Shown here: positions 1 to 10,975 of the stretch, piece after piece | Position numbering within the stretch: the first letter of the stretch is position 1 | Layout of the letters: every line of letters starts with the position of its first letter | Assembly: GCA_964355675.1 (NCBI GenBank) | Contig: CAYHEC010000011.1 | Span: 59,696-123,695 of the forward strand | Reading direction: 5' to 3' | DNA length: 64,000 nt | Origin: CAMBDS01 sp964355675 | Lineage (GTDB): Bacteria > Electryoneota > AABM5-125-24 > Hatepunaeales > Hatepunaeaceae | Notes under the pieces: generated by a model | The model's input: the letters and a program-made list of their open reading frames with translations, nothing else | Database searches by the model: none | Told to the model about the DNA's origin: nothing | Translations under genes and position numbers: made by a program

Positions 1-82
1 TTGACAGCCCCGCATATCATCATATCACCAACTTGGCAGTCGGAACCAAACTGCCATCATAGCTAAACCATCTGGGAGAGAG

Positions 83-3000
83 ATGAGAATTTCCACACTG
101 CTCGCTTTGACGTTAACTTTTATAGGGACCGTCCAAGGGTCGCCGCTACAAAATCAGTCAACCGGATTGGCTCATACCGATCTGATTTCCTCAGATCCAT
201 CGGCGGTACTCATCCGTTACAATCTGACCGATGTCACTTTGCAAACATTTGATGTGGAAGGCAGTCAATTTACTGGTTTTCCCATTGAAAATGAACCTAT
301 CTTCCAGCAAGATGGTATGCCGTTGCTCCCGGTTGTGACACGATATGTGGTTATCCCTCCAAACTCAGCGGTCAAACTAATCGTCACCGAAGAAGGAACT
401 CCGTTGCGCATTCACCCGGCAAATCCGCCTCTAGTCAGCAACAACCCCGAATTCGGCGAACCAACGATCAAACCTGGCGAAGATGGTTTGTATCCGCCCA
501 ATATCGCCGAGATATCTACACCGGTAATCCTGCGTGGCGTGCGAATGGTTCTGGTAACCGTTTATCCGGTGCAATATGACTTTAATTCCGGAACATTCCT
601 TAAACATAATAATATCCAGACCGAAGTACGCGTCACCGACGGCGAAGTCATCAATCCGGTCACCCAGCCGATCAGGCGGGGTCGAACCCGGGAATTTCTC
701 AGGATGATAAGCTTGTTTGCAATCAATGGCGATCAAGTTGGACGCGACGATCCCGAACGTGATGAGATACCCCGCTACAATGGTCATTATCTGATCGTTT
801 CTCACGAAGCGCTACTGCGATTCGTCGCGCCTTATATCGAGTGGCGCCGCAAAGCCGGCTATAAGATCGATATTTATTCTGTCCCGGCAAATCAAGCGAA
901 CAGTCCAGATGTAATTCGGGACAGTATTCGAGTTAAGTACATGAGGTACGTGAATAATCATCAGGAACCGTTCGAATACGTCCTTGCCGTCGGCGACCGT
1001 AGCGCTTATTATGAAATGCAAAACCCTGCTACCGTTCTTGAATCACCTCAGGGAACCCCATCTTTTAATCCCGCAAATCATGCTGACTATCTTTATGGAT
1101 GTCTTGAAGGAAACGATGAACTTCCCGACGTTGCCACCGGACGCTGGGCTGGCGGCAATGCAGATCTTGTCGGATTAATGGTTGGCCGGACTCTTGCCTA
1201 CGAAGCAACCCCCGATATGCGCAATCCCTCGTGGTTCACTCGCGGTGGAGCCATTTCACAACATTGGGGGAACGGCCAGGAAGCGGCATACCATATAACA
1301 ATCCCGTCGATGGTTCGCTGGGCTGAGGCAATCCTGAAGAATCAGGGATATACCAACGTTCGCTTTCAGGAGAGTTTGGACTTCGATCAATACGGAGCTA
1401 ACACAGGACCAGTGTTTCGGGGTCTTTTCAATGATGGAGCAAATGCTGTATTGGCACGGTCAGAGAATTACTACTGGGCTACACGAAACCCCAACCGGCA
1501 TTATTTCGATCAGGATGTCAACGACAATACGGTCTTCCCTTTCAGACTCAACGCCTCTGGTCACGGCGAGTGGTCGGCTGAAATGGAGTTTCGTACCGGC
1601 TCTGCTAATCACCTCAAAGGCTGGGTAGGTGTCACTTTCAGTTGGAACGGCCCGGACACACGCGTTTCTACCAGTCTTTGGTCTGATGAAGTTCAAGCAG
1701 TAATGTGTCACGATCTACCGCTCGGTTGGGGATATTCTTATGCTATCGCCCATCTCGAAGCGGGAGCTCCGGGCGTCAACTATGCAATGGGACGCACCGA
1801 GCACAACTACATGGGAGATCCGGGTTTAAAGGTCTGGAGGGGAGTCCCGCGAGTCGTCGAAATGGAGACCCCCGCTTCGATTTCACCCCAAGCGCGACTG
1901 GTCGAAGTCTTCGTTCACCAACCCGACAGCGATACGCCTGTGCCCGGAGCCCGTGTGACGTTGTACGCACCCGGCAATCTTCCCGCTTTCGATAACGCCG
2001 GTTACGCCACATACAGCCGTTTCTGGATCAAGAACAGCATTTCCGATGCCGATGGCATCGCTCGATTCGTTTTCGAATCGACGGATACGCTCAGAACCGC
2101 AACAAATTTGTTTGCCACCGTGACCGGAGACGATGTTGCTCCCTGTTTCAGACAGACGAGAATAGAAGCACAAAATGCCGTAGTAGAAATAGGTGGAATC
2201 GAATATGAGGAAAACGAGGGCAATGACGATGCGCGCCTGAATCCGGGCGAGTCGTTTTTCGCGAATTTGACAGGTCGAAACATAGGACAGAATGTTGCTG
2301 AAGCAACCTACGCAACTGTCACAAGTTTGTCGCCATACATTGAGGTCGAGGATGATAACGAGGTTTTCTTCGGAGATATTGCGGCAGGTGAATCAAACGG
2401 CGGCAATCGCGCTGTCTTTTTCACGATTTTACCTACCTGCCCCGATGCAACCGCTAGACCTGTGTTGAAGCCTTCGATTCTCGTTGAATTCACATCTGGA
2501 GATCAGACCTGGCGCTCCGCCTTCAACCTCGATACATGGGCTCCTCATCTTGAATTCCGGTCTATTGATGATGGTGATATAATCCCTGATTCCTCGGCAA
2601 GTATCAATGTCGAAATCGCTAATATCGGGCGAATAAACTCTAGCGAAATATCGGTTGAGCTTCACAGCGCCGGTCAAGGCGTTACCGTAATCGACGGCTC
2701 ATCATCGTTCCCATCAATCTCACCGGGACGGACTGCAAGGCTTAACGGCGGTTCTTTCGACATCAGCGGAAACAAGGTCGTTGTACCGGGATCGCGCTCT
2801 GATCTCTACATGGTATTCAATACAGCCTCGGGCTTTGTCGATACCAGTTATTTCTCGGTACAGATCATGAGCCCAAGGGCTGGAGCACCGATTGGACCCG
2901 ACAAATACGGTTATATCTGCTTCGACGATACCGATACGCTTTGGGATATCGCTCCGGAATATGATTGGGTGGAGATCAACCCCGACGATAATCAGGCACA

Positions 3001-5545
3001 ACTCGACGGCGTCAGGCTGAATTTCCGTGGCCAATCCGCCCGCGATCTGGGCGAAGTGATCGTAATTCCACTCGGCTTCACGACCCAGTTCTATGGACGG
3101 GATTACGACACAATAACCGTCTGCTCAAACGGCTATGTCGCAATGGGTAACTTACCCCATTTTAGCAACCATCACAATTATCGTTTGGATTCGGGCGTCG
3201 GCGCTGTCGGAGTCATCGCTCCCTTCTGGGACGATTTGCGTTTCAGTCAGAACACAAGAATTTTTGCCTGCCGCGACACTGTGGACAGCCGCTTTATCGT
3301 CGAGTGGTACAGGATGGCGCCAGCAACAGGCGAAGCCGACCAGACCTTCCAAATTATCATTTATGATAAAAGCATCTGGATCACCGAATCGGGTGACCCG
3401 AATATCCTGATGCAATACAAAACAATTCAGAATCTCCAGAATATCCGTGGGAACGATAATGCCAACAATCCCTTTGCCTCGGTAGGTATTTGCAGTCCGA
3501 CCGGGAATACCGGCATCAACTATACTTCAAATAATCAATATCCTACGGGAGCCGCCCCTCTTGCGGCAAGGCGAGCGATTCTTTACACGACCTCTGTTCG
3601 CTTCCGCGCCGGAACCCTTTATGGTAGAGTCACGGATGCGGCAACTGGCTGGGGCGTCGAGGGTGCGACTGTTTATACCAAGCAAGGATTCGTGGCAACA
3701 ACCGACGTCGATGGTTACTGGCGGATTGCCGAAGCGCTTGCCGATATTCTGTTCGACATCACTGCCCACAAGCAAGGCTATAATGACTCAACCTACACTT
3801 CTGCCGATGACAGCCTTAGGGTTCCCGAAGGAGATTCGTTAGAAATTAACTTCGACCTTCTGCATCCTGAGTTCTCCCCGACAAATTTTGAGTTAAGTGC
3901 GATACTCGATCCCGGAATGACCATCGATCTCGGTTTTTCACTTACCAATACCGGCAACGGCCCGATGGACTGGAACGCAGAAAAACGTCTTCTTGGCGAC
4001 GCCGACGCAGAACCATGGGAATTGCGCCGCCGCTACAACGTTGGCCGAATCACCGACGACGATAGAATCGAAGGCGTCATATTCGCCCAAGATAAGTTCT
4101 TCCTTTCCGGGGCAAACGGGATCGACTCCGCAAATCTGATCTACGTCCTCGATCGCGACGGAGAGCTCCTCAATAGGTTCGAGCAGATCGGTTCCTCACG
4201 CTACGGTTATAAGGATATGGATTGGGATGGAAATTATCTCTGGGCGGCAGGGGAAGACTCGATTTATTGCCTGACGACCGACGGACAGGTCGTGACGAGT
4301 TGGCCTGACCCGCTGAATCCGAGCCAGTACATCGCTTACAATAGTGAAGAAGGCATCCTCTACCTTTGTGGTACAACTACCTCAACCATTGTTCGATGCG
4401 ACCTTGAGGGTCACGTGCTTGAAGGCGCTCTAAGCCGTCGCAGTTTACGCATGTACGGTCTTGGTTACTGGCCTGAAGATCCTGACGGTTATGACCTTTA
4501 CATAGTGAATCATCCCTCTGGGACACCAACGAACATTACCAAAATGAACGTCGCAACCGGCGATACCATGTTTGTATTCGAGATTCCGCAGGATTCATCT
4601 TCGAGTGGTCAGCAAAGCGCTTGGATTACCAATGAGTTCGACGTTTATAGCTGGGTGTTTATGAGTATCCAGAACGTCTCTGCCCCTGGCGGTGGAGACC
4701 GAGTTGAGATCCATCAGCTCGACGCTCGTAAGGACTGGATGAATCTCGACGTATGGTCTGGGAGACTTGAGACCGGCGAGACACAGGATTTCATAGTGAA
4801 TCTCAATTCAACCGGACTCCCCGACACGCTCTTCCAAGGAGAAATGTACTTCTCTCACAACGCTGACAGTGGGAGGGCTCATATCTCAATCGCCCTTCAG
4901 GTGATCGGCCCAGTGCCACCAGCACAGTTCGAATTGGCGCTTCCCGTCGATGGTGACACGTTGACAGCGCTTCCCTTGCGAGGTGACACTTTGCACCTGC
5001 CTGCCGTAGAATTCGTGTGGTTCGCTTCCCGCGACTTGAACGCAAATGATTTTGTTCAATATATGTTTACCATTAGCGCGGCAGATTCTTCTGTTAGTTT
5101 CAACACATCGGATACAAGTATCACGTTGAATCTTGATACCTTGGGACTGCCTCTCTGGTACGATATGCCCTTGGTTTGGAGTGTGAAAGCCCGATCGGCT
5201 GGGGACGAAATTCCCTGTGTGAGGCCATACACTATGCACATTCTACCTGATGATATTAACCGGGAAAAATCAATTGCCCCGGTCGAATTCGCTTTACAGG
5301 CGATCTATCCAAATCCGTTCAATGGCCGGACTGCGATACGCTTCGGAGCGGACATCAGCCAGCGGACTTCGCTTATCGCCTATGACCTCGACGGACGAGA
5401 AGTCGCAAGGCTTTTCGACGCAGTTCCAACTGTCGGCTATCATACGCTTACCTGGAACGCTGAACAGCTCCCGACCGGAATTTATGTAATCCGATTAAAG
5501 TCTGCTGGTCGGACAAGAGTTGCAAAACTCGCACTGATTAAGTAA
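83..5545 (+). CDS. Secreted gingipain-fold (C25-like) protein with T9SS sorting domain
   Basis: 1820 residues. A signal peptide covers about residues 1-19, and a purine-rich GGGAGAGAG lies just before the ATG. A pro-region is followed by a C25 peptidase-like domain at about 230-590 (from HYLIVSHE). Ig-like/CARDB-like modules, a repeated GPDKYGY module near 940, a carboxypeptidase-regulatory-like module near 1180, a beta-propeller-like stretch and a C-terminal type-A sorting domain (IYPNPFNGRT then GIYVIRL) complete it. It is therefore probably exported by T9SS and anchored or released at the surface. The catalytic His is present in a GHG motif near residue 491. The usual Cys of the C-x-N-G motif appears as Ser (SWNG, about 26 residues later), so proteolysis is doubtful. 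The next gene is a paralogue with the same module order. Family assignment is firm; activity is uncertain. Confidence 0.85.
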   Translation: MRISTLLALTLTFIGTVQGSPLQNQSTGLAHTDLISSDPSAVLIRYNLTDVTLQTFDVEGSQFTGFPIENEPIFQQDGMPLLPVVTRYVVIPPNSAVKLIVTEEGTPLRIHPANPPLVSNNPEFGEPTIKPGEDGLYPPNIAEISTPVILRGVRMVLVTVYPVQYDFNSGTFLKHNNIQTEVRVTDGEVINPVTQPIRRGRTREFLRMISLFAINGDQVGRDDPERDEIPRYNGHYLIVSHEALLRFVAPYIEWRRKAGYKIDIYSVPANQANSPDVIRDSIRVKYMRYVNNHQEPFEYVLAVGDRSAYYEMQNPATVLESPQGTPSFNPANHADYLYGCLEGNDELPDVATGRWAGGNADLVGLMVGRTLAYEATPDMRNPSWFTRGGAISQHWGNGQEAAYHITIPSMVRWAEAILKNQGYTNVRFQESLDFDQYGANTGPVFRGLFNDGANAVLARSENYYWATRNPNRHYFDQDVNDNTVFPFRLNASGHGEWSAEMEFRTGSANHLKGWVGVTFSWNGPDTRVSTSLWSDEVQAVMCHDLPLGWGYSYAIAHLEAGAPGVNYAMGRTEHNYMGDPGLKVWRGVPRVVEMETPASISPQARLVEVFVHQPDSDTPVPGARVTLYAPGNLPAFDNAGYATYSRFWIKNSISDADGIARFVFESTDTLRTATNLFATVTGDDVAPCFRQTRIEAQNAVVEIGGIEYEENEGNDDARLNPGESFFANLTGRNIGQNVAEATYATVTSLSPYIEVEDDNEVFFGDIAAGESNGGNRAVFFTILPTCPDATARPVLKPSILVEFTSGDQTWRSAFNLDTWAPHLEFRSIDDGDIIPDSSASINVEIANIGRINSSEISVELHSAGQGVTVIDGSSSFPSISPGRTARLNGGSFDISGNKVVVPGSRSDLYMVFNTASGFVDTSYFSVQIMSPRAGAPIGPDKYGYICFDDTDTLWDIAPEYDWVEINPDDNQAQLDGVRLNFRGQSARDLGEVIVIPLGFTTQFYGRDYDTITVCSNGYVAMGNLPHFSNHHNYRLDSGVGAVGVIAPFWDDLRFSQNTRIFACRDTVDSRFIVEWYRMAPATGEADQTFQIIIYDKSIWITESGDPNILMQYKTIQNLQNIRGNDNANNPFASVGICSPTGNTGINYTSNNQYPTGAAPLAARRAILYTTSVRFRAGTLYGRVTDAATGWGVEGATVYTKQGFVATTDVDGYWRIAEALADILFDITAHKQGYNDSTYTSADDSLRVPEGDSLEINFDLLHPEFSPTNFELSAILDPGMTIDLGFSLTNTGNGPMDWNAEKRLLGDADAEPWELRRRYNVGRITDDDRIEGVIFAQDKFFLSGANGIDSANLIYVLDRDGELLNRFEQIGSSRYGYKDMDWDGNYLWAAGEDSIYCLTTDGQVVTSWPDPLNPSQYIAYNSEEGILYLCGTTTSTIVRCDLEGHVLEGALSRRSLRMYGLGYWPEDPDGYDLYIVNHPSGTPTNITKMNVATGDTMFVFEIPQDSSSSGQQSAWITNEFDVYSWVFMSIQNVSAPGGGDRVEIHQLDARKDWMNLDVWSGRLETGETQDFIVNLNSTGLPDTLFQGEMYFSHNADSGRAHISIALQVIGPVPPAQFELALPVDGDTLTALPLRGDTLHLPAVEFVWFASRDLNANDFVQYMFTISAADSSVSFNTSDTSITLNLDTLGLPLWYDMPLVWSVKARSAGDEIPCVRPYTMHILPDDINREKSIAPVEFALQAIYPNPFNGRTAIRFGADISQRTSLIAYDLDGREVARLFDAVPTVGYHTLTWNAEQLPTGIYVIRLKSAGRTRVAKLALIK

Positions 5546-5658
5546 ATTAGTATAAGGCCATTTTAGCGGCTAGGGAATTGAATCTGCTTCAGGCGCTGGA
5601 TCTGCCGCTGACGACGCGTCCAACTCAAATGACGCTAAAGCGTAAAACATTGTAAATC

Positions 5659-5690
5659 AAGCGCCCAACAGGTTTGCCTTATGGGCGCTT
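5659..5690 (+). terminator. Probable intrinsic terminator between the two C25-like genes
   Basis: A perfect 9-bp stem (AAGCGCCCA / TGGGCGCTT) with a 14-nt loop lies 114 bases after the stop of the first gene. Only a short, interrupted T-rich stretch follows, so termination may be weak. Confidence 0.5.
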
Positions 5691-5739
5691 TCCCATTTGA
5701 CCACCAACGCAAGCAAGCTTGCGCACTTCGAAGAGAACT

Positions 5740-8700
5740 ATGCGTACTACAATTTTCGCCTTTGTCTTTTTTGCAACATCGGCAATCGCCGCCGTTGGAA
5801 CAAAATCCATTTCACTTACCGGTTATACCCCCGAAACCCGCTTCGACGTCTTAAGCAGTGGTTCCGGGCTTAATATAAGTGTCGAAACTCTTCCGCTGGA
5901 CTTCGCCAAACTTCAGGAAGTTTCAAGTTCGCCGGAGTGGAACGGCAGCGAACCCATGCCAACCGTCCGCTGGATAGTACTGCCAAGCCATGGGAGCGCT
6001 GACGTGCATGTTCGGACGTTAGAAACCTCGCGCTCGGCGGACGATTTGTTGGCAACCCAGTCAGCCCAAGCCGACGCAGACAAATTTGCTTCACTGGGCG
6101 CGCCACAAGTAATGCGCGGTATCAGAATGGCTCCTCTGGCGGTCAAATCGGTAGTCAAGGACGAAAATGGTAATGCGATCATCGCTCGACGCATCGATAT
6201 CGAGATCGAATTTACCGGCAGACAAGGACAGAATGAAGTCGATTACACAGTGCCGGTTTCACGCGAGTTTGAGAGCCTGATCCGAGATATGACGCTCAAT
6301 CCTCCGGCGCGTTTTCCACACCGCGATCTCGCCGACCCAAACTCCGGCAAGATGTTGATACTCCGTCCTTCATCGCTGGCAAATCAAGCCGCTTTGAACA
6401 GCCTAAACGACTTTGCCGCCTGGAAGCGACGGCAGGGGCTTGATGTTACGATTACCAGTATCAATACCGCCAATCAGACTCCAGTGATGATTCGTAACGT
6501 CATTCGCGAAGGCTATCCCGAAGATCCTTATGATTACGTCATTATCATCGGCTGGTACTACTCACTGCAAGGCTACCTGAACCCTGATGCTACATTGCGT
6601 TTTCCAGCTTTTGCGGCCCCTGGCGACACAACAATCCGCCCAAGCGATCTGTTTTATGCCGCTCTCGACAACGAAGGCAATGAAACAACCGACTGGCTTC
6701 CCGACATTATGATCGGCAGAATGGTCGCTCATAGTCCTGCTTTATTGGGAGCCGTCCTAAATCGCTCGATGCGTTATGAACTGGATCCCTTTACTGGCCC
6801 ACAAGGTGAGGAGGGTGATTGGTATCATCGGGCAATCCATTGTGAAGATGGCGTCGATACTTCTTCAGCACTTACCGACGCCGACCACGAGATGGCGTTA
6901 TGGGTGGAAAACAATCTCACTCGGAACAGCTTGACCACGGCTGTTTACAAAGGCAATCGCCTTGAAACTCAAGATGACGAACGCGCCAGTTTGGAGCAAG
7001 GCGTTTGTTTTGCTTCCGCAGACGGCTATTTATTCGGGATGGCTGACTCGATCGAAGGGGGCTGGGATCTTGCCCAGACAGGTAGAATGCATCCGTTTGT
7101 TATCGCTAATGCGCATTATTACGACATACCCAGACTCTACCCGTTCTTCAGTTCCGGTTCGGTGAATGCTCCAAATGGACCCATAGGAGCCGTCGGATTC
7201 GCCACCTCACATTGGGAGGCCGAGTCCCGGTCGTTAGTTGGCGGAGCAGTGAGGGCTTTTATTCATGGCGCTGATCACACGATTGCAAACTACTGGCTCG
7301 GTGGAGTGCTGGGCGTCATGGGCGACTTGGCGATTATTTCTGAAGATGACGAAAACGGAATCGCATATCTGAAACAGAAGTATTCACAGGTTATTATGTT
7401 AGGCGACCCATCGGTAAATCTCTTTACCGACCTGCCCAAGGCTTTAGACAGCAACCTGCCTGAAACTCTCTATCCCGGAGCCACCGCGCTTGCCTTTCGA
7501 GTCACCGATGCCGATGGCGAGCCGGTTTCGGGAGCCACCGTCTGCATAAACCAGACAGACAGAATACATTGGGTAGGAAAGACCGATGAAACGGGAGCAG
7601 TTGCTATTTCGATCCCGGAAGGTCTCGCAGAGGGCAATGCCCAGATAACTGTCAGCAAACAGGATTATAAGCCGATCTATCTCCCCAATATGCTGGTCGA
7701 ATACCCGGTAGTAAATCTTGTCCTGCAAAATTTTTCCATCGACCCCGCTCCGCTTGTCAACGGAACATCCTCGGCATTGGCTCTAACCATCGAAAACGAT
7801 GGTGAGCAAAACGGCACTGAACTTGACGTGGAATTTCACTCCGATTCGCCTTTCCTCACCTTCTCACGCAATAGCGCCGCGCTCGTCGATATTGAGTCGG
7901 GAGGAAACGGAGGTCTTGCTTCTGCCGTGCGTCTGATTCTTTCTCCATCCTGCCCCGGTGGAACCGTAATTCAGGTAATGCTGAATATGTCTTCGAGAAA
8001 CGACGCCTGGCAGGCGGCTTTCGAGGTGACAACCTCAGGTCCTCGTTATGAATGGCCTTTTATCGGTGCGATCTATGATAATCTCCGACCCGGAGCCGAA
8101 GGGACGTTATCCCCTCGTCTTGACAATAACGGTGATCGTGACGGCATCGCGCTAAGCGCTACCCTCGTCAGTCTCACCGAACATGTGAGAGTCGTTGGCG
8201 CAAATCAGAATTATCCAGTGATCGCTCCAGACAGTTCAGCGGAGCCTGCAAATCCCTTCCGCGTAGCCGTCGATAGTCTATTCGTGCCGGGACAGACGGC
8301 TGAGTTCGAATTGAGGTTGACCGGGGCTGGCAACGTGAACACCGCCCTCCGATTACGGAGAATCATTTCAACGCCCGATGAAGGTGATCCCATCGGTCCG
8401 GACAACTACGGGTACTACGCTTTCGACAGCGGCGACGCAAGCTGGCCAGAAGCGCCGGACTTTCGATGGTTTGAAATAAATCCCGATTTCGAAGAAGGAT
8501 TTGATTTTCGAGGTACAAAGCTCGATCTTCCTGATAATGCCGCTCCTCCAGAACCAGCAGGAATTTCAACCTTGATCGATCTTCCCTTCACGTTCCGATT
8601 TTACGGTCAAGATTTTGACCATTTGGTTGTCTGCTCAAACGGCTGGGTTTCGTTCGACACGCTTTCGATTGGCTATAAAAGCCCCAACAACGAAGGTATC

Positions 8701-10794
8701 CCCGGAACCGGTGCCGCTCCCGACGCCCAGCTCGCCGTTTGCTGGCAAAATTTGTTCAATGACCGACCTTCCAGAAATGGTGTTTACATATATAATAATG
8801 AAGATGCTGGATTTTTTGTGATTGAATGGAGCGACATAATGCTGGAGCAGGTCACCCAAGATACAGCTCAATTCCAGATCATCCTCTACGATCCAGAAAA
8901 GTACGTGACGTCTTCTGGTGATGGCGAAATCAAGTTCCAATACCGACGCTTTGCCGAAGTGCAGGGAGCGGTTGATCGTCACCATTTCGCCACAATCGGC
9001 ATCCGAAGCCCCGATGGTAATGACGGAATCCAGTACCGCCACTCGTTTGGTTACAACGATCTGGCACATGAAATCTCTAACCGATTTGCAATCAAATTCA
9101 CCACATCGCTCGAAAATCCTCGCGGCACTGTTCGGGGAAGGTTTGCCCGTCTGGAAGACCAGCAGACTGCGCTTGCTGGAGTGAGGATTTTTAGTTATAG
9201 AGGTATCGACGTAGTCAGCGCTGTGGACGGGAGTTTTGAATTCAATGTCAGATCAGGCAGGTATGACGGAATCCGCTCTAACCTGCAATATTTTAATGAC
9301 ATGATGTTGAGTTTCGATGTACGCCCCGATGCCGTGACGAATCTTGGCAATTTATTGATGGTGCATCCTGAAATCAGTGAAGTCCCCGAGCGAATCACTA
9401 CTCCTCTTCAACCGGGATTCCCAACCCTACAAGCGGTGTTCTTCCGCAATAGTGGCAGTGGGCCGCTGGAATATTCGACAACTATCGCTCATGAAGACGG
9501 CAGAAGAGCGACCTTTGGCATACTGGATACTTTTCGAGTAGGTAATATTCTTGCCGATCAGACCTCCACCAGCCCGGTCTATGTAGATTCAGTTGTGTAT
9601 CTTCCTCGCAGTAACGGCGGCGGTGGAGCACAAGTTATGACTGCGTTGAATCTTAACAATGGCCGCGTAGGTGAGGAGGTCCCTTTCCCGGGCAGAGATT
9701 CACTTGAAACAACACCGAATAGTGTAACATGGGATGGTACACATTTTTGGGGTAGCCTTAAGTACTTGGATCGCCCCAACTGGATCGTCGAATTCGATAG
9801 GCAAGGCAGAAAGTATCGTCAGTTCGTCGCCCCGTTCGATAGAGGGTATGAATCTGCATTCATAACTTATTGTGATACCAGAAACACACTGTTCGCAGTT
9901 AAGCTTGAAGTTAAGGAGATTATCGAAATTGGATTGGATTCTGCGAATTTGGGGCAAGTGATCAACCGATGGAACATTTCGTTTCCAGCCGAAGACTTTT
10001 CTCCATCCGGAATTGGTTGGAACTCCTGGGATACCGACAATATGCCGTTATATATCGTCGAGAAACATTGGGTTAGCCTCAATGATACTACTCGCGGACA
10101 GCGGATTATCCGCATGAATCCCGATTCCGGCGTTATCGAGATCTGGGCATACATCAGGAATGTCAACAGACCTCCTCAAGCAGATCGTTCAAGCTATGGC
10201 ATTTCCTTTATACCGGGCTACAGGGGTGAAAGTGTAGCAATTGTTCTCAATGAGTCAGCGTTACCACGGGCAAACGACGTCTTGAAGATCATCTCCATCG
10301 GCCCCTACATTCCGTTCGTCACCGACGGACTTGCCCGTGCGGCAGGTACCGTCGGCGCTGGCGGGCTGGGATGGTTTGTCATCCCCTTCGATGCAACCGG
10401 TCTGGCTGAGAGGGATTACAACTTTGGTGTTTGGATCAAACATAACGCTGTTGGCGACAGCATTCTTGTCCCGATCACCCTGCATGTCGATCGGTTCGCT
10501 TCCAGTCCAGGCGATCCGTCTCCTTTACCGATCGATTTTGGCATTACCAGACTCTACCCCAATCCGTTCAACTCGCGGATCGGGATCGATTTCGTCATCC
10601 CTCAAGGTATAAAATCCCTCCTCAAAGTCTATGACGTTGGCGGCAGGGAAGTTGCGACGCTCTTCGACGGCATTACGACCGGAGGCAGGGAGCAAATATA
10701 TTGGAACGCAGATGGCGTCTCAACGGGAGTATATATCATGCGATTGGAGTCGGGTGATCGTGTGATGACTCGCAAGGCCGCGCTGATCAAGTAA
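5740..10794 (+). CDS. Second secreted gingipain-fold protein with T9SS sorting domain
   Basis: 1684 residues from the ATG at 5740. A TTG at 5719 is in frame, but it would put seven extra charged residues ahead of a clean signal peptide (MRTTIFAFVFFATSAIAA), so it was not chosen. The architecture parallels the upstream gene: pro-region, C25-like fold (about 200-570), Ig-like modules, a GPDNYGY module near 890, a propeller-like region, and a sorting domain with LYPNPFNSR and GVYIMRL. Both catalytic positions look lost. The GHG region reads DGYLFG and the ACxxG region reads NAHYYD, suggesting a non-enzymatic adhesin or scaffold. It is a tandem paralogue of the 83-5545 gene. Confidence 0.83.
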   Translation: MRTTIFAFVFFATSAIAAVGTKSISLTGYTPETRFDVLSSGSGLNISVETLPLDFAKLQEVSSSPEWNGSEPMPTVRWIVLPSHGSADVHVRTLETSRSADDLLATQSAQADADKFASLGAPQVMRGIRMAPLAVKSVVKDENGNAIIARRIDIEIEFTGRQGQNEVDYTVPVSREFESLIRDMTLNPPARFPHRDLADPNSGKMLILRPSSLANQAALNSLNDFAAWKRRQGLDVTITSINTANQTPVMIRNVIREGYPEDPYDYVIIIGWYYSLQGYLNPDATLRFPAFAAPGDTTIRPSDLFYAALDNEGNETTDWLPDIMIGRMVAHSPALLGAVLNRSMRYELDPFTGPQGEEGDWYHRAIHCEDGVDTSSALTDADHEMALWVENNLTRNSLTTAVYKGNRLETQDDERASLEQGVCFASADGYLFGMADSIEGGWDLAQTGRMHPFVIANAHYYDIPRLYPFFSSGSVNAPNGPIGAVGFATSHWEAESRSLVGGAVRAFIHGADHTIANYWLGGVLGVMGDLAIISEDDENGIAYLKQKYSQVIMLGDPSVNLFTDLPKALDSNLPETLYPGATALAFRVTDADGEPVSGATVCINQTDRIHWVGKTDETGAVAISIPEGLAEGNAQITVSKQDYKPIYLPNMLVEYPVVNLVLQNFSIDPAPLVNGTSSALALTIENDGEQNGTELDVEFHSDSPFLTFSRNSAALVDIESGGNGGLASAVRLILSPSCPGGTVIQVMLNMSSRNDAWQAAFEVTTSGPRYEWPFIGAIYDNLRPGAEGTLSPRLDNNGDRDGIALSATLVSLTEHVRVVGANQNYPVIAPDSSAEPANPFRVAVDSLFVPGQTAEFELRLTGAGNVNTALRLRRIISTPDEGDPIGPDNYGYYAFDSGDASWPEAPDFRWFEINPDFEEGFDFRGTKLDLPDNAAPPEPAGISTLIDLPFTFRFYGQDFDHLVVCSNGWVSFDTLSIGYKSPNNEGIPGTGAAPDAQLAVCWQNLFNDRPSRNGVYIYNNEDAGFFVIEWSDIMLEQVTQDTAQFQIILYDPEKYVTSSGDGEIKFQYRRFAEVQGAVDRHHFATIGIRSPDGNDGIQYRHSFGYNDLAHEISNRFAIKFTTSLENPRGTVRGRFARLEDQQTALAGVRIFSYRGIDVVSAVDGSFEFNVRSGRYDGIRSNLQYFNDMMLSFDVRPDAVTNLGNLLMVHPEISEVPERITTPLQPGFPTLQAVFFRNSGSGPLEYSTTIAHEDGRRATFGILDTFRVGNILADQTSTSPVYVDSVVYLPRSNGGGGAQVMTALNLNNGRVGEEVPFPGRDSLETTPNSVTWDGTHFWGSLKYLDRPNWIVEFDRQGRKYRQFVAPFDRGYESAFITYCDTRNTLFAVKLEVKEIIEIGLDSANLGQVINRWNISFPAEDFSPSGIGWNSWDTDNMPLYIVEKHWVSLNDTTRGQRIIRMNPDSGVIEIWAYIRNVNRPPQADRSSYGISFIPGYRGESVAIVLNESALPRANDVLKIISIGPYIPFVTDGLARAAGTVGAGGLGWFVIPFDATGLAERDYNFGVWIKHNAVGDSILVPITLHVDRFASSPGDPSPLPIDFGITRLYPNPFNSRIGIDFVIPQGIKSLLKVYDVGGREVATLFDGITTGGREQIYWNADGVSTGVYIMRLESGDRVMTRKAALIK

Positions 10795-10822
10795 TCCGGT
10801 CATTAAAATCAGCTAAGCATAA

Positions 10823-10854
10823 TTGTAGGGGCACGGCAAGCCGTGCCCCTACAA
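10823..10854. repeat. GTAGGGGC-type palindrome
   Basis: Perfect 15-bp arms (TTGTAGGGGCACGGC and its complement) around an AA loop. It lies 28 bases after the second C25-like gene and belongs to the same family as the repeats at 50154-50329 and 56757-56784. Confidence 0.85.
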
Positions 10855-10887
10855 ATATCCAATTGAACGCAAATCGACTTTACAGAG

Positions 10888-10916
10888 TTGCCAGAGGCAT
10901 TGTATTTCATTACTTT
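10888..10916 (+). promoter_or_regulatory. Candidate sigma-70 promoter of grpE-dnaJ
   Basis: TTGCCA, a 17-nt spacer, then TACTTT, with the predicted start about 55 bases ahead of grpE. No CIRCE element (TTAGCACTC inverted repeat) is visible, so HrcA control is not supported here. Confidence 0.45.
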
Positions 10917-10975
10917 TCAGTCTGGCACAATCCCGTGAATTTCTAAAATCAATTCTCATTTTTTCCAATTCCAAT

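Noticed and set aside
1..29. TTGACA at the first base of the window as promoter of the first gene
   Set aside because: No matching -10 box 16-18 bases downstream; the upstream context is missing.
10920..10945. Sigma-54 site (CTGGCAC) upstream of grpE
   Set aside because: The GC element is not followed at the right distance by TTGC.
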